From contig NZ_RSEC01000048.1 of the NCBI RefSeq assembly GCF_003937945.1, positions 1 to 64,000 on the forward strand: a stretch of DNA of 64,000 nucleotides, in the 5' to 3' direction. Shown piece by piece: positions 7,772 through 16,057 of this stretch (position 1 is the first letter of the stretch; each line of letters begins with the position of its first letter). The DNA comes from Amycolatopsis eburnea (lineage in GTDB: Bacteria; Actinomycetota; Actinomycetes; Mycobacteriales; Pseudonocardiaceae). The notes below the pieces were generated by a model. That model saw only the letters and a program-made list of their open reading frames with translations. It did no database searches and was not told the origin of the DNA. The translations under genes and the position numbers were made by a program.

Positions 7772-8851
7772 ATGCGTTTCCCGGGTATTCGTGGCTTTGG
7801 CGTGCTCGCGGCGGCGGCCGTGGCGGGCAGTCTTTTGACGGCACCGGTCGCATCCGCGGCCGTTTCCTGCGCCGTCGCGGACGAAATGGTCGCCGCGGGG
7901 AACTACTGGGCCGCCAACGGGACGAACCCCGGGCCCGCCGACTGGCAGAACGCGACGTTCCACGTCGGCAACCTGGCGCTGGTCCGGACCACCGGCCAGT
8001 CCAACCACAAGACGTACCCGTGGGCGCAGGCGAACGGCTACCGGCTGCCGTCCGACCCGAGCCGCCCGTTCTTCCCGGACAACCAGGCCGCCGGCGAGGC
8101 GTACCTGGACCTGTACACGTACTTCCACCCGGAGATCCCGCTCGACTCGATCCGCACCCGGATCCAGGACGAGGTGGCGTCCGTGCGGGCCGGGCACCGC
8201 GACTACTGGAACTACGTCGACGCGCTGAACATGGCGATGCCGTCGTTCGCCCGGATGAGCCTGATCGACCACGAACCGTCCTATTTGGACGCGATGGACC
8301 AGCTGTTCCGGTCGTCGGAACACAAGCTGTACAACGAGTTCACGGGATTGTGGTACCGCGACGAGCGGTTCAAGGGCTCGGGCGTGTTCTGGTCACGCGG
8401 CAACGGCTGGGCGCTGGCGGCACTGACGAAGGTGCTGCAGGTGCTGCCGGCCGACGATCCGCGGCGGCCGGAGTACCTGCGGGTGTTCAAGAAGATGGCG
8501 TTCTCGTTGTCGTTGCTGCAGCGCCGCGACGGCTTCTGGAACGCGGACCTGCTGAACCCGCGGAACCACGGCGGCCCGGAGACGAGCGGCACGGCGTTCT
8601 TCACCTACGGCATCGGCTGGGGCATCACGGCGGGCATCCTCGACGCATCGCGGTTCCGCCCGGTGGTCGACAAGGCGTGGACGGCGTTGTCGACGAAGGC
8701 CCTGCAGCCCAGCGGCCTGGTCGGCTACGTCCAGCCGGTCGGCGACCGCCCGGCAACGGCTCACCTGAACGACACCGCGGCGTACGGCGTCGGCGCGTTC
8801 CTGCTGGCGGGCCAGGAAGTCGCTAAACTGCAGGGCTACTCGGCGGAGTAG
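7772..8851 (+). CDS. Secreted GH105 unsaturated rhamnogalacturonyl hydrolase-like
   Basis: A 359-residue exported protein with a Sec signal peptide (cleavage probably after VASAAVS region). The catalytic domain has the GH88/GH105 six-hairpin pattern: YWNYVDALNMAMPSFARM, GVFWSRGNGWALAALTKVLQ, GFWNADLLNP and ETSGTAFFTYGIGWGI. GH105 enzymes hydrate and remove the terminal unsaturated uronic acid left by pectate or rhamnogalacturonan lyases. A strong GAGGAGG precedes the ATG. The importer operon just upstream makes a joint role in using pectic or arabinan side chains likely. Export is notable, since many GH105 enzymes act in the cytoplasm. Confidence 0.87.
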   Translation: MRFPGIRGFGVLAAAAVAGSLLTAPVASAAVSCAVADEMVAAGNYWAANGTNPGPADWQNATFHVGNLALVRTTGQSNHKTYPWAQANGYRLPSDPSRPFFPDNQAAGEAYLDLYTYFHPEIPLDSIRTRIQDEVASVRAGHRDYWNYVDALNMAMPSFARMSLIDHEPSYLDAMDQLFRSSEHKLYNEFTGLWYRDERFKGSGVFWSRGNGWALAALTKVLQVLPADDPRRPEYLRVFKKMAFSLSLLQRRDGFWNADLLNPRNHGGPETSGTAFFTYGIGWGITAGILDASRFRPVVDKAWTALSTKALQPSGLVGYVQPVGDRPATAHLNDTAAYGVGAFLLAGQEVAKLQGYSAE

Positions 8852-8854
8852 GGG

Positions 8855-10165
8855 CTACTTCAGGCAGTCGCCGGGGTCGCCGCGGGTCAGGGCGGGGTCG
8901 GTCTGGGGGAAGGTGCGGGCCGCGCCCGGGCCGGACGAGCGGTGCTCGAATCGGACCGTCACCCGGCCGTGGCCCGCGCCCTGGACCCAGCCCGTGCCGA
9001 ACTCCTCGTGGACCACGTCGTCGCCCTGGCGCCACTCCGAAGGCGCGCTGGGCGCCGGGGTCGCCGCCGTGACCACCGTCGACGTCGCGGGGGCCGCCGG
9101 GGCCGCCAGGGTGAACAGGGCGTCCTGGTGCGGCACCGAAAGCCCGCTGTAGGCCACGCCCGCCAGGCGGATGCCGCCGAACTCCGCCGGGTCCAGCAGC
9201 AGCCGCTCGGCGGTCGCGGCCAGCTCGGCCAGGTCGTCGGTCGGGGCGGAAATCGTTTCCGAGCGGGTCACCGTGTGCATGTCCGTGTGCCGCAGCTTGA
9301 TCACCACGGTCCGGGCCACGCGCTCGGCCTTGAGCAGCCGCTGGTGCGCACCCGCGGCGATGCGCCGGACCTCCGCCCGCAACGTCGGCAGGTCCTTGAT
9401 GTCGGTGTCGAACGTCGTCTCGGCGCTGACCTGCTTGGTCTCGGCGCGCCCGGCCACCGGGCGGTCGTCGGCGCCGGTCGCGAGGCGGCGCAGGTCGCGG
9501 CCGATCACGCCGCCGAGCGTGGCGACAGCGTCCTGTTCGGACAGTGCCGCCAGCTGCGCCAGCGTCTGGACGCCGATGAACCGCAGCTTGCCTTCGGCGA
9601 CCGGGCCGATCCCCCACAGCGCCCGCACCGGCAGCGGCGCCAGGAACTCCCGCTCGGTGCCCTGCGGCACGACCAGCAGCCCGTCCGGTTTGGCCTCGTC
9701 GGACGCGATCTTCGCGATCTGCTTGCCGTTCCCCGCGCCGATCGACGCCACCAGACCGGTTTCCGCGCGGATCCGCGCCCGCAGCGACGCGCAGAACTCC
9801 GTGACCGCGTCGAACGACGCACCGACGAGCGACGGCGGTTCGGCGAAAGCCTCGTCGAGGGAGATCTTCTCCAGCACCGGCGCCACCGCGGAGACGACGG
9901 CGAAGACCTCCTGGCTCAGCCGCTCGTAGACGCGGAACCGCGGCGGCACGATGACGCCGTTCGCCGGCAGCAGCCGCCGTGCCTGCGCCATCGGCATCGC
10001 CGACTTGATGCCGAACGCCCGCGATTCGTAGCTGGCGCCGGCGACGACCCCGCGTGGGCCGAGACCACCGACGAGCACCGGGCGCCCGGCCAGCGTCGGG
10101 CGGGTGAGCTGCTCGGCCGAGGCGTAGAAGGCGTCCAGGTCGAGGTGGATCACCCAGCGGGCCAC
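8855..10165 (-). CDS. dinB: DNA polymerase IV (Y-family translesion polymerase)
   Basis: A 436-residue Y-family polymerase. The catalytic acidic motifs are HLDLDAFYAS near the N-terminus (Asp9) and KISLDEAF (Asp104, Glu105). The YESRAFGIKSAMPM fingers motif and the helix-hairpin-helix region (ALWGIGPVAEGKLRFIGVQTLAQLA) are present, followed by the little-finger domain. A C-terminal extension contains EWRQGDDVVHEEFGTGWVQGAGHGRVTVRFEH, a small beta-rich motif seen in several actinobacterial DinB proteins. It performs error-prone bypass of damaged templates. GTG start; it follows the small winged-helix gene after one base, so it may be cotranscribed with that regulator. Confidence 0.93.
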   Translation of the reverse strand: MARWVIHLDLDAFYASAEQLTRPTLAGRPVLVGGLGPRGVVAGASYESRAFGIKSAMPMAQARRLLPANGVIVPPRFRVYERLSQEVFAVVSAVAPVLEKISLDEAFAEPPSLVGASFDAVTEFCASLRARIRAETGLVASIGAGNGKQIAKIASDEAKPDGLLVVPQGTEREFLAPLPVRALWGIGPVAEGKLRFIGVQTLAQLAALSEQDAVATLGGVIGRDLRRLATGADDRPVAGRAETKQVSAETTFDTDIKDLPTLRAEVRRIAAGAHQRLLKAERVARTVVIKLRHTDMHTVTRSETISAPTDDLAELAATAERLLLDPAEFGGIRLAGVAYSGLSVPHQDALFTLAAPAAPATSTVVTAATPAPSAPSEWRQGDDVVHEEFGTGWVQGAGHGRVTVRFEHRSSGPGAARTFPQTDPALTRGDPGDCLK

Positions 10166-10166
10166 G

Positions 10167-10478
10167 TCAGTCCCCGCCGGTGGCGTCCAGCAGCTGGTGG
10201 AGCGCCTTCGTGTAGTTCTCGAACGCCGCGCGCCCGGCCGCGGTGAGCCGGACCAGCGTGACCGGCGTGCGGTGCTCGTAGGCCTTGGTGATCTCGACGT
10301 ACTCGGCGTCCTCGAGCTTGCGCAGGTGCGTCGAGAGGTTGCCCGCCGTCATGTCCAGGAGCTGCTGCAGCCGCGGGAAGGTGATCTGGTCGCCGGTGCG
10401 CAGCCCGGCGAGGGCGACGGTGACCCGCAGCCGGGCCTGGGCGTGGATGACGGGGTCGAGCTGCGGCAGGTCGCTCAT
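10167..10478 (-). CDS. Small winged-helix transcriptional regulator
   Basis: A 103-residue protein consisting of a single MarR/ArsR-like winged helix: RLRVTVALAG, ITFPRLQQLLDMTAGNLSTHLRKLEDAEYVEITKAYEHRTPVTLVRLTAAGRAAFENY. The length and pattern fit the standalone winged-helix DNA-binding domain family (PF13601-like). It overlaps by four bases the upstream membrane-protein gene, a common pairing for this family. No sensor domain is present, so the partner membrane protein or a small ligand may control it. A candidate operator is the ACTTTGT/ACAAAGT inverted repeat ahead of the ABC genes, but this link is inferred. Confidence 0.82.
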   Translation of the reverse strand: MSDLPQLDPVIHAQARLRVTVALAGLRTGDQITFPRLQQLLDMTAGNLSTHLRKLEDAEYVEITKAYEHRTPVTLVRLTAAGRAAFENYTKALHQLLDATGGD

Positions 10479-11095
10479 CGGCGCTTCTCGCGGGCGAAGT
10501 ACACGATCGAGGCGAGCAGGAACCCGCCCCCGCCGCACACCGTGAGCACGAGGAAGTTGTGCGGGTAGCCCACGAGCACGCTCGCCGCCGCGGACACGAT
10601 CATCCAAGCGCCGAGGCCGTACATCAGCTTGTCCTGCCAGACCATGCCGCCCGCCAGGTACAGCACGCCGGTGATCAGCAGCCAGGTGCCCGACCACAGC
10701 AGCGACACCTGATCCGGGGAAAGCACCTGGAACTGCGTGATCCGGATGTCGACCACCAGCAGCCCGAGCGCGGCGAGCGCCCAGCCGTAGCCGTACATCG
10801 CGCCGACCGTGCGGGACGGCCCGCGGATGCCGCGGCCGGTGCGGATGCTGGCGTACGTCGTGTAGGCCATCGCGCCGAGGAACAGCACCGGCACGACGAT
10901 CCCGCCGGCCACCCAGCCGGGCACCGCCACCCAGGACCGCGTGGTGAGGTAGGTGAAGCCCCAGCCGACGATCCAGGCGAAGGCCCAGGCCGCGAGCATC
11001 CGCGCCGGGCCCCCGCCGAATTCGCGCTGGTTCCGCCGGGACTGCTGAGCGATGAGGTTCAGCGACTCCTCGGCCGACATCGGCTCGTCTTCCAC
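10475..11095 (-). CDS. Multi-pass membrane protein paired with winged-helix regulator
   Basis: A 206-residue protein with a hydrophilic N-terminus (EDEPMSAEESLNLIAQQSRRNQREFGG) and about six hydrophobic segments, ending in a basic tail (YFAREKRR). I do not recognise an enzymatic motif. GTG 11095 is preferred because GGAGG lies nine bases upstream; ATG 11080 is an alternative five codons later. Its stop overlaps the regulator start by four bases, so the two are coupled and the protein may sense a signal for, or be controlled by, that regulator. The ABC-2 genes on the same strand are 147 bp upstream. Confidence 0.7.
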   Translation of the reverse strand: MEDEPMSAEESLNLIAQQSRRNQREFGGGPARMLAAWAFAWIVGWGFTYLTTRSWVAVPGWVAGGIVVPVLFLGAMAYTTYASIRTGRGIRGPSRTVGAMYGYGWALAALGLLVVDIRITQFQVLSPDQVSLLWSGTWLLITGVLYLAGGMVWQDKLMYGLGAWMIVSAAASVLVGYPHNFLVLTVCGGGGFLLASIVYFAREKRR

Positions 11096-11242
11096 CCGGT
11101 CCGCCCTCCTCCGTGCACCTCCACGGAAGCTACTGTGCCATTCGTCGCCGATCCGGCCACAGCCACGGCCCCAACGGCGCGTACCAACGGTCACGTCGCG
11201 CTCCGAGGGGGGCCTACTTTTGGCCGGATCGGCAATGGGCAC

Positions 11243-11974
11243 TCAGAGCCTGGCCGTGTCCAGCCGGAACCGGCGCATGACCACCAGTGCCGGGATGACG
11301 AGCCAGCCCGCCAGCACGAGCACCGCGACCCACGTCCCGGACGTGTGCGTCAGGGGGTCGAGGCCGACCCGGCGCAGCCAGTACGTCGGCACGAAGTGCG
11401 CCACCGTCGCCATCCAGCCGGGCAGGATCTCCAGCGGGATCCACAGGCCGCCGAGCATGCCGAGCGGCATCATCAGGGCGCCGGTGACCGCGCCGACCGT
11501 GTCGCCCTTGCCGAACAGGCCGATGGCCAGGCCGAGCACGGCGAACGGGAGGGTGGCCGCCCACAGGAACACCAGCTGCCGCCCCCATTCGGCCGCGGTG
11601 AGCGGTTCCCCGCGCAGGAAGCCGACGAAGAAGATCGCGAGCAGCACGGGCAGGGCGACGGCCATCGCCGACGCGACCTTGACGGCGAGGTAACCCGGGC
11701 CGCGCATCGGCGTGAGGCGGAGCTGGCGCTGCCAGCCGTCCGTGCGTTCCTGCGCCACCCGGGTGCCGGTGAACAGGGCGCCGCCGCTGGCGCCGTACGC
11801 GGCCATGCCGATCATCGTCTGCGTGCTCGAGTGCAGCCCGTTGTCCAGGACGTAGTCGCCGAAGATGGCGCCGAAGAGCAGGTACATCACCACCGGCATG
11901 CCGATGGTGAAGATCGTGAACTGCGGGCTGCGGACGATCCGCTTGATCTCCAGCGCCAGGTAGGTGGTGTTCAC
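11243..11974 (-). CDS. ABC-2 type transporter permease
   Basis: A 243-residue permease: MNTTYLALEIKRIVRSPQFTIFTIGMPVVMYLLFG is the typical ABC-2 N-terminus with an amphipathic coupling segment, followed by six hydrophobic spans. TRVAQERTDGWQRQLRLTPM marks the cytoplasmic interface with the ATPase. Such two-gene exporters move drugs, lipids or peptides; the substrate is not evident. The start overlaps the ATPase stop (ATGA). Confidence 0.88.
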   Translation of the reverse strand: MNTTYLALEIKRIVRSPQFTIFTIGMPVVMYLLFGAIFGDYVLDNGLHSSTQTMIGMAAYGASGGALFTGTRVAQERTDGWQRQLRLTPMRGPGYLAVKVASAMAVALPVLLAIFFVGFLRGEPLTAAEWGRQLVFLWAATLPFAVLGLAIGLFGKGDTVGAVTGALMMPLGMLGGLWIPLEILPGWMATVAHFVPTYWLRRVGLDPLTHTSGTWVAVLVLAGWLVIPALVVMRRFRLDTARL

Positions 11975-12870
11975 GCGGCGGCCTCCTCGGCGGTGAGCGC
12001 CAGGAACGCCTCTTCGAGGCCCAGCGCGGTGATCTCGATGTCGGACGCCGCCGGGTGCGCGGCGAGCAGGGCGCGGAGGGCGGTGTCGGAGTCGGCGCAG
12101 GCCAGCTCGGCGCGGCCGGCGCGCAACTGCACGCTCGTGACGCCGGGCAGCGCGGCCAGCTCCGCTTCGGTCGCGCCGGGTACGACGGCCTTGAGCACGC
12201 GGCCGGACACCGCGGCCCGGACCTCGGCGACCGGCCCGTCGGCGACGACGGCGCCGTGGCGCATCAGCACCACGCGGTCGGCGTAGTCCTCGGCCTCGGC
12301 GAGGTAGTGCGTCGCGAACAGGACGGTCCGGCCGGTGGCGGCGAACTCGCGGATGGCCGCCCAGAAGGCCCGCCTGCCATCGACGTCCATCGCGGCGGTG
12401 GGCTCGTCGAGCACGAGCAGCTGCGGGTCGCCGGCCAGCGCGAGCGCGAACCGGACGCGCTGCCGCTCGCCGCCGGAAAGCTTGCCGCAGCGGCGTTTGA
12501 CGAGGTTCGTCAGCCCGGTGCGGGCGAGCACCTCGGCCGCGGGCAGCGGCTTCGCGTGCGTCGAGACGACCAGGCCGACGAGCTCGCCGACCGTGGCGTC
12601 CGGCAGCAGCGCGCCGTTCTGCATCATCGCGCCGACCAGCCCGCGGTCGACCGCCTCGCGCGGGCTGCCTCCGGCGACGGTCACCTCCCCCGCGTCCGGC
12701 TCGGTCAGCCCGAGCAGCATGTCGACGGTGGTCGACTTGCCGGCGCCGTTCGGCCCGAGCAGCGCGACGACCTCGCCGCGCGCGACCTCGACGGACACGC
12801 CGCCGACCGCCGTGACCCGGCCGAACCGCTTGGTCAGGCCGTGGAGTGCGAACGCCGGTCCCCCAGTCAT
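11971..12870 (-). CDS. ABC transporter ATP-binding protein (DrrA-like exporter)
   Basis: A 299-residue ATPase with Walker A GPNGAGKSTT, signature KLSGGERQRVRFALALAG, Walker B LLVLDEPTAAMD and the H-loop FATHYL. The C-terminal ~70 residues form the regulatory extension usual for DrrA/NatA-type exporters. ATG 12870 has GGGGGA upstream and begins the standard fold after six residues; a longer frame reading to 12999 would run through the promoter and is rejected. First gene of an exporter operon whose promoter carries a perfect inverted repeat (12914-12930). Confidence 0.9.
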   Translation of the reverse strand: MTGGPAFALHGLTKRFGRVTAVGGVSVEVARGEVVALLGPNGAGKSTTVDMLLGLTEPDAGEVTVAGGSPREAVDRGLVGAMMQNGALLPDATVGELVGLVVSTHAKPLPAAEVLARTGLTNLVKRRCGKLSGGERQRVRFALALAGDPQLLVLDEPTAAMDVDGRRAFWAAIREFAATGRTVLFATHYLAEAEDYADRVVLMRHGAVVADGPVAEVRAAVSGRVLKAVVPGATEAELAALPGVTSVQLRAGRAELACADSDTALRALLAAHPAASDIEITALGLEEAFLALTAEEAAA

Positions 12871-12913
12871 GGCGTCCCCCTTTCGTGGACTTTGCGTTTC
12901 AAACTCGACTCGC

Positions 12914-12930
12914 ACTTTGTAACACAAAGT
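12914..12930. promoter_or_regulatory. Inverted-repeat operator ahead of ABC exporter
   Basis: ACTTTGT-AAC-ACAAAGT is a perfect 7-3-7 palindrome 44 bp upstream of the ATPase start; an extra half-site ACTTTG lies at 12889-12894. Its symmetry suits a dimeric winged-helix repressor. The nearest same-strand candidate is the 103-residue regulator at 10167-10478. The assignment is inferred. Confidence 0.6.
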
Positions 12931-12965
12931 CCCCGCACCTTCAAAGCCCCCGGCGTCGGAAAGCG

Positions 12966-13006
12966 CGAAAAACGGGGTGCCGGGCAGTGTGCCCAGCACC
13001 CCGTTT
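12966..13006 (-). terminator. Rho-independent-like terminator after peptidase gene
   Basis: Read on the minus strand, AAACGGGGTGC pairs with GCACCCCGTTT (12970-12980/12996-13006). An inner GGGCA/TGCCC pair closes on a GTG loop, followed by a short run of T (TTTTTC). It lies 18 bases after the peptidase stop. Confidence 0.8.
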
Positions 13007-13024
13007 CCGAGGGGTTGCCGCAGG

Positions 13025-14596
13025 TCAGCCGGCGAACCGCCCGGCGACCAGGCCCTGCGTCGCGGCGACGTCGGCCTTCGCGGCGGTCGGCGCCGGCGGC
13101 GTCGGCTGCGGCAGCGGCGCGCACTCGACGTCGGCCGTGCGGCCCGGCTTGCGGGCCGGCAGCGCGCCCGTCGCCAGGTAGTCGGCGATCTTGGTGTCGA
13201 CGCACGCGTTGCCGCGCGGGGTGATCGCGTGGCTGGTGCCGCCCGGCTCCGCGATCAGCGACGCACCCGGGAACCGGCTGCGGACCTCGAGGCTGCCCTC
13301 GTACGGCGTCGCCGCGTCGAGCGTCTCGTCGATCATCAGCACGCTCTGCACGCCGCGGCCGTCGATCTTGGTCGGCTTCCCGGCCTTCGCGGGCCAGTAC
13401 AGGCAGGGCGCGTTGAACCAGGCGTTCTGCCAGGTGAAGTACGGCGCCTTCGCGAACGTCTTCCAGTTGTCGCGCTTCCAGGTGTTCCAGCTCTGCGGCC
13501 ACTGGACGTCGGTGCACTGGACGGCGAGGTAGACCGCGTAGCCGTTGTCGTCGCCGCGGCCGCCGAAGGCCTCGAACAGCGTCTTCCAGTTCTGCCAGTC
13601 ACCCTTGTTCACGAACCGGGACAGCGCGTCGCCCAGCAGCGTCCACCGCAGCTGGTAGTAGCTGGCCTGCTGGATGACGTCGAGGATCTCGTCCGGGCCG
13701 ATCACCCCGCCCGCCGGGTTGAACTGCGCCTTGAGCAGCTGCTCGTCGACCACGTGCCGCACCGCGGCCTGCGTCTTGCCGAGGTGGTAGACGTCGTCGT
13801 GCTGGGCCAGCCAGCCGAACCAGATGAGGATGTTCTGGTCGAAGGCGACGTCCTGGTTGAGGTTGTCGCCGTACCAGACGCCGCGCGGGTCGACCGTCGA
13901 GTCGAGCACCATCCGGCGCACGTTCCGCGGGTAGAGCGTGCCGTAAACCTGGCCGAGGTAGGTGCCGTAGGAGTAGCCGTAGAAGTTGAGCTGCTTCTGG
14001 CCGAGCGCCCGGCGGATGGAGTCCATGTCCTGGACCGTGTCGGTCGTCTTCATGTTCTCCAGCAGGGCCGCGGAGTTGTTCTTCGCGCAGGCCTCGGCGT
14101 ACCCCTTGGAGCGGTCCAGCCAGGTCTTCTCCAGCTGCGGGGTGAACGGCACGTACTGGGGGCGGTTGTAGTCCATGTAGTTCGGGTCGCAGCTCAGCGC
14201 GGGCTTGCTGGACCCGACGCCGCGCGGGTCGAAGCCGACCCAGTCGTAGGCGTCCCCGGCGTGGTTGGGCACGCGCGGCCCGCGGGTGGCCAGCAGCAGG
14301 CCGGACCCGCCGGGCCCGCCCGGGTTGGTCAGCATGACGCCCTGGTACTGCGCGTCGGGAACCTTGTGCTTGACCCGGCTGACGGCGAGCTGGATCTGCT
14401 CCCCGTGCGGCTTGCGGTAGTCGAGCGGCACCCCCAGGAACCCGCACTCGGCACCGGCGGCGACGAGCGTCGGATCGGTGCACGCACCCCAGGCGATCGA
14501 CGCGTCCTTCGCGGGCGCGGCGCTCGCGGCCGGCGCGGCCACGAGCGTGGCCGCCACCGCGGCGGCGGCGACCGCGGCGAAAACGCTACGTCTCAC
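13025..14596 (-). CDS. Secreted alpha/beta-hydrolase, tripeptidyl aminopeptidase (TAP-like)
   Basis: A 523-residue exported serine peptidase-like hydrolase. GTG 14596 is followed by a Sec signal peptide (VRRSVFAAVAAAAVAATLVAAPAASAA) and has GGGAG upstream. The fold shows MLTNPGGPGGSG (oxyanion region), VGFDPRGVGSS, the nucleophile elbow NFYGYSYGTYLGQ, the acid in MIDETLDAATPY and the His in GGTSHAITPRG. The conserved C-terminal TAP-like segment contains CVDTKIADYLATGALP. Streptomyces relatives remove tripeptides or amino acids from secreted proteins. Monocistronic, with its own terminator. Confidence 0.88.
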   Translation of the reverse strand: MRRSVFAAVAAAAVAATLVAAPAASAAPAKDASIAWGACTDPTLVAAGAECGFLGVPLDYRKPHGEQIQLAVSRVKHKVPDAQYQGVMLTNPGGPGGSGLLLATRGPRVPNHAGDAYDWVGFDPRGVGSSKPALSCDPNYMDYNRPQYVPFTPQLEKTWLDRSKGYAEACAKNNSAALLENMKTTDTVQDMDSIRRALGQKQLNFYGYSYGTYLGQVYGTLYPRNVRRMVLDSTVDPRGVWYGDNLNQDVAFDQNILIWFGWLAQHDDVYHLGKTQAAVRHVVDEQLLKAQFNPAGGVIGPDEILDVIQQASYYQLRWTLLGDALSRFVNKGDWQNWKTLFEAFGGRGDDNGYAVYLAVQCTDVQWPQSWNTWKRDNWKTFAKAPYFTWQNAWFNAPCLYWPAKAGKPTKIDGRGVQSVLMIDETLDAATPYEGSLEVRSRFPGASLIAEPGGTSHAITPRGNACVDTKIADYLATGALPARKPGRTADVECAPLPQPTPPAPTAAKADVAATQGLVAGRFAG

Positions 14597-14936
14597 TGTT
14601 TTCTCCCTTTCCCCTGCGACTTCGGGCGGGTGAACCCTAGTCCCGGACGCCCTTTTCGGGCAGGTACGAAGGGGCAGCGCCCTACTAAAGGCGGAAATCG
14701 GATGCACCGGACGTTCACCCTCCACCGGCTCTCCGCGGTCACCGGCTGGCGCGCCTGGCGGCATTCACGCCGGCCCCCAAAGACGCGAAAAGGTTTCAGC
14801 GCTCGACCGCGGCCCGCGATCACTCGTGTGAGTGTTGCCACAGTTGATCTTGAATGGAAGTGCGGACGTAGCCACCCGGGCGACCCTCCAGGTGGCGGCA
14901 AAAGCTGTGGCAGAGACATTTACGCAGAGGGATGCG
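14597..14936. other. Intergenic region with no recognisable gene
   Basis: This 340-bp divergent gap must hold the peptidase promoter on its left and the promoter of the small secreted-protein gene on its right. I see no RNA gene, no convincing reading frame and no strong operator. Composition falls towards the right, matching the less G+C-rich gene that follows. Confidence 0.4.
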
Positions 14937-15536
14937 GTGTCGATCAGAAAGCTTGTCTCAGGTATCACCTGTACCATTCTGCTGTTTGCGACCTTTCAAG
15001 GCACCGCATTCGCAGGCTTTCCAGCACCGCCCAAGTCGACCGAGTTCGATCACAGCACCGCCTTCAGCACATTGATGGAGGTCGACGATCAACCCTCGCC
15101 TGGTCTCACGGGGCCGACTCCTCCCACCCCCCACGTGCCCGGACTTCCCGATTGCGGAAGGCTGCCGAAGCAGTTCACACCACAGAGCCCGGTCTGCGAG
15201 ACGAGCACCGCTCAAGGCCGGTTCACCGGGCAGATCAAGTACGACGGCCAAAATCCTTTCACGCTGCAGTGGTCGTTCCAGCTCAACGGACCCACGGCAG
15301 CACTTGCTGCCGGACCGATGGTCGAGAACGCCGACATCTTCGACCACGGCAGCCGGATCACGAGCTACCACGACCACCACTCCGGTATCCCGTCGAACTA
15401 CCTGGTCCACTCCTCCGTCAGCGGCCTCACCACAGCGGGAAACTACGAACTCTTGATCGAAGAGAATTTTCTCACGGCAAACGGCGCCCAAGCCACGGTC
15501 ACCGGACGGTTCTCGTTCGTGATAACATTGGTGTGA
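14937..15536 (+). CDS. Secreted protein of unknown function
   Basis: A 199-residue protein. GTG 14937, preceded by GAGGG, gives a Sec signal peptide (VSIRKLVSGITCTILLFATFQGTAFA). The mature part has a Pro-rich linker (PSPGLTGPTPPTPHVPGLP), two Cys (…LPDCGRL…PVCETS…) that may form a disulfide, and a beta-rich C-terminal half (KYDGQNPFTLQWSFQLNG, VTGRFSFVITLV). I do not recognise the family. Codon use is noticeably less G+C-rich than in the flanking genes. The next gene starts at or just after its stop, so the two may be an operon. Confidence 0.65.
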   Translation: MSIRKLVSGITCTILLFATFQGTAFAGFPAPPKSTEFDHSTAFSTLMEVDDQPSPGLTGPTPPTPHVPGLPDCGRLPKQFTPQSPVCETSTAQGRFTGQIKYDGQNPFTLQWSFQLNGPTAALAAGPMVENADIFDHGSRITSYHDHHSGIPSNYLVHSSVSGLTTAGNYELLIEENFLTANGAQATVTGRFSFVITLV

Positions 15537-15571
15537 AGTTGCCGCATTTTGCTCCAGTGGTAGGATTCATC

Positions 15572-16057
15572 ATGCCCGAGCGGGAAGCTTTCGAGAGTTC
15601 ACTCACTACGGAAAACATCGTCTCGGAAACCCCGGACATGTCATCCGACGTCGGCGCCTCCGCAGCGGAAGCACCTGACATAGCGCGCGTGGTGCGGGAT
15701 TTCGTCGCCGGCGCACCGGATGATGGCGCCTGGATCGAAGCGGTGACCTGGGCGGTGAACATCGTGGATGAGACCGCGTTCCAAATCCTCGTCACGGCTT
15801 CCGACGGAACCGCCTTCGGCTTCGCTGCTCGGCGCGAGCCGCCGGAGGCCACGGTGTGCGACATCGCCGACCGGCTGCAGGACTTCGTCGCCGACAACCT
15901 CCGGGTAGGCCTGCCACCCGTGCCGGGCGCCGCCCGGCCTGCCACTGCGAGGCTCACCGCGGACACAGCGGTATGGGTCGACGCGGAAACCGGCTGGAGG
16001 TGCCGGATCGGCGACTATCCCGAAGAGCCGGCTCGCGGATCGGCGAGGAACCACTAG
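15572..16057 (+). CDS. Conserved-looking cytoplasmic protein of unknown function
   Basis: A 161-residue acidic protein with an Ala/Glu/Ser-rich, probably disordered first third and a compact remainder (DDGAWIEAVTWAVNIVDETAFQILVTASDGTAFGFAARR…VDAETGWRCRIGDYPEEP). ATG 15572 has GTAGGA six bases upstream; GTG 15533, overlapping the preceding stop, is an alternative. No signal peptide or membrane span is seen. Its last codons overlap by four bases the end of the convergent EACC1-type gene. Function is unknown; a role as conflict-system partner is only suggested by position. Confidence 0.6.
   Translation: MPEREAFESSLTTENIVSETPDMSSDVGASAAEAPDIARVVRDFVAGAPDDGAWIEAVTWAVNIVDETAFQILVTASDGTAFGFAARREPPEATVCDIADRLQDFVADNLRVGLPPVPGAARPATARLTADTAVWVDAETGWRCRIGDYPEEPARGSARNH

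Noticed and set aside
12977..15530. Very long plus-strand frame ahead of the gene at 15572
   Set aside because: Its first 2.5 kb are the complement of the peptidase gene and an intergenic region; only the last ~160 codons show gene-like composition.
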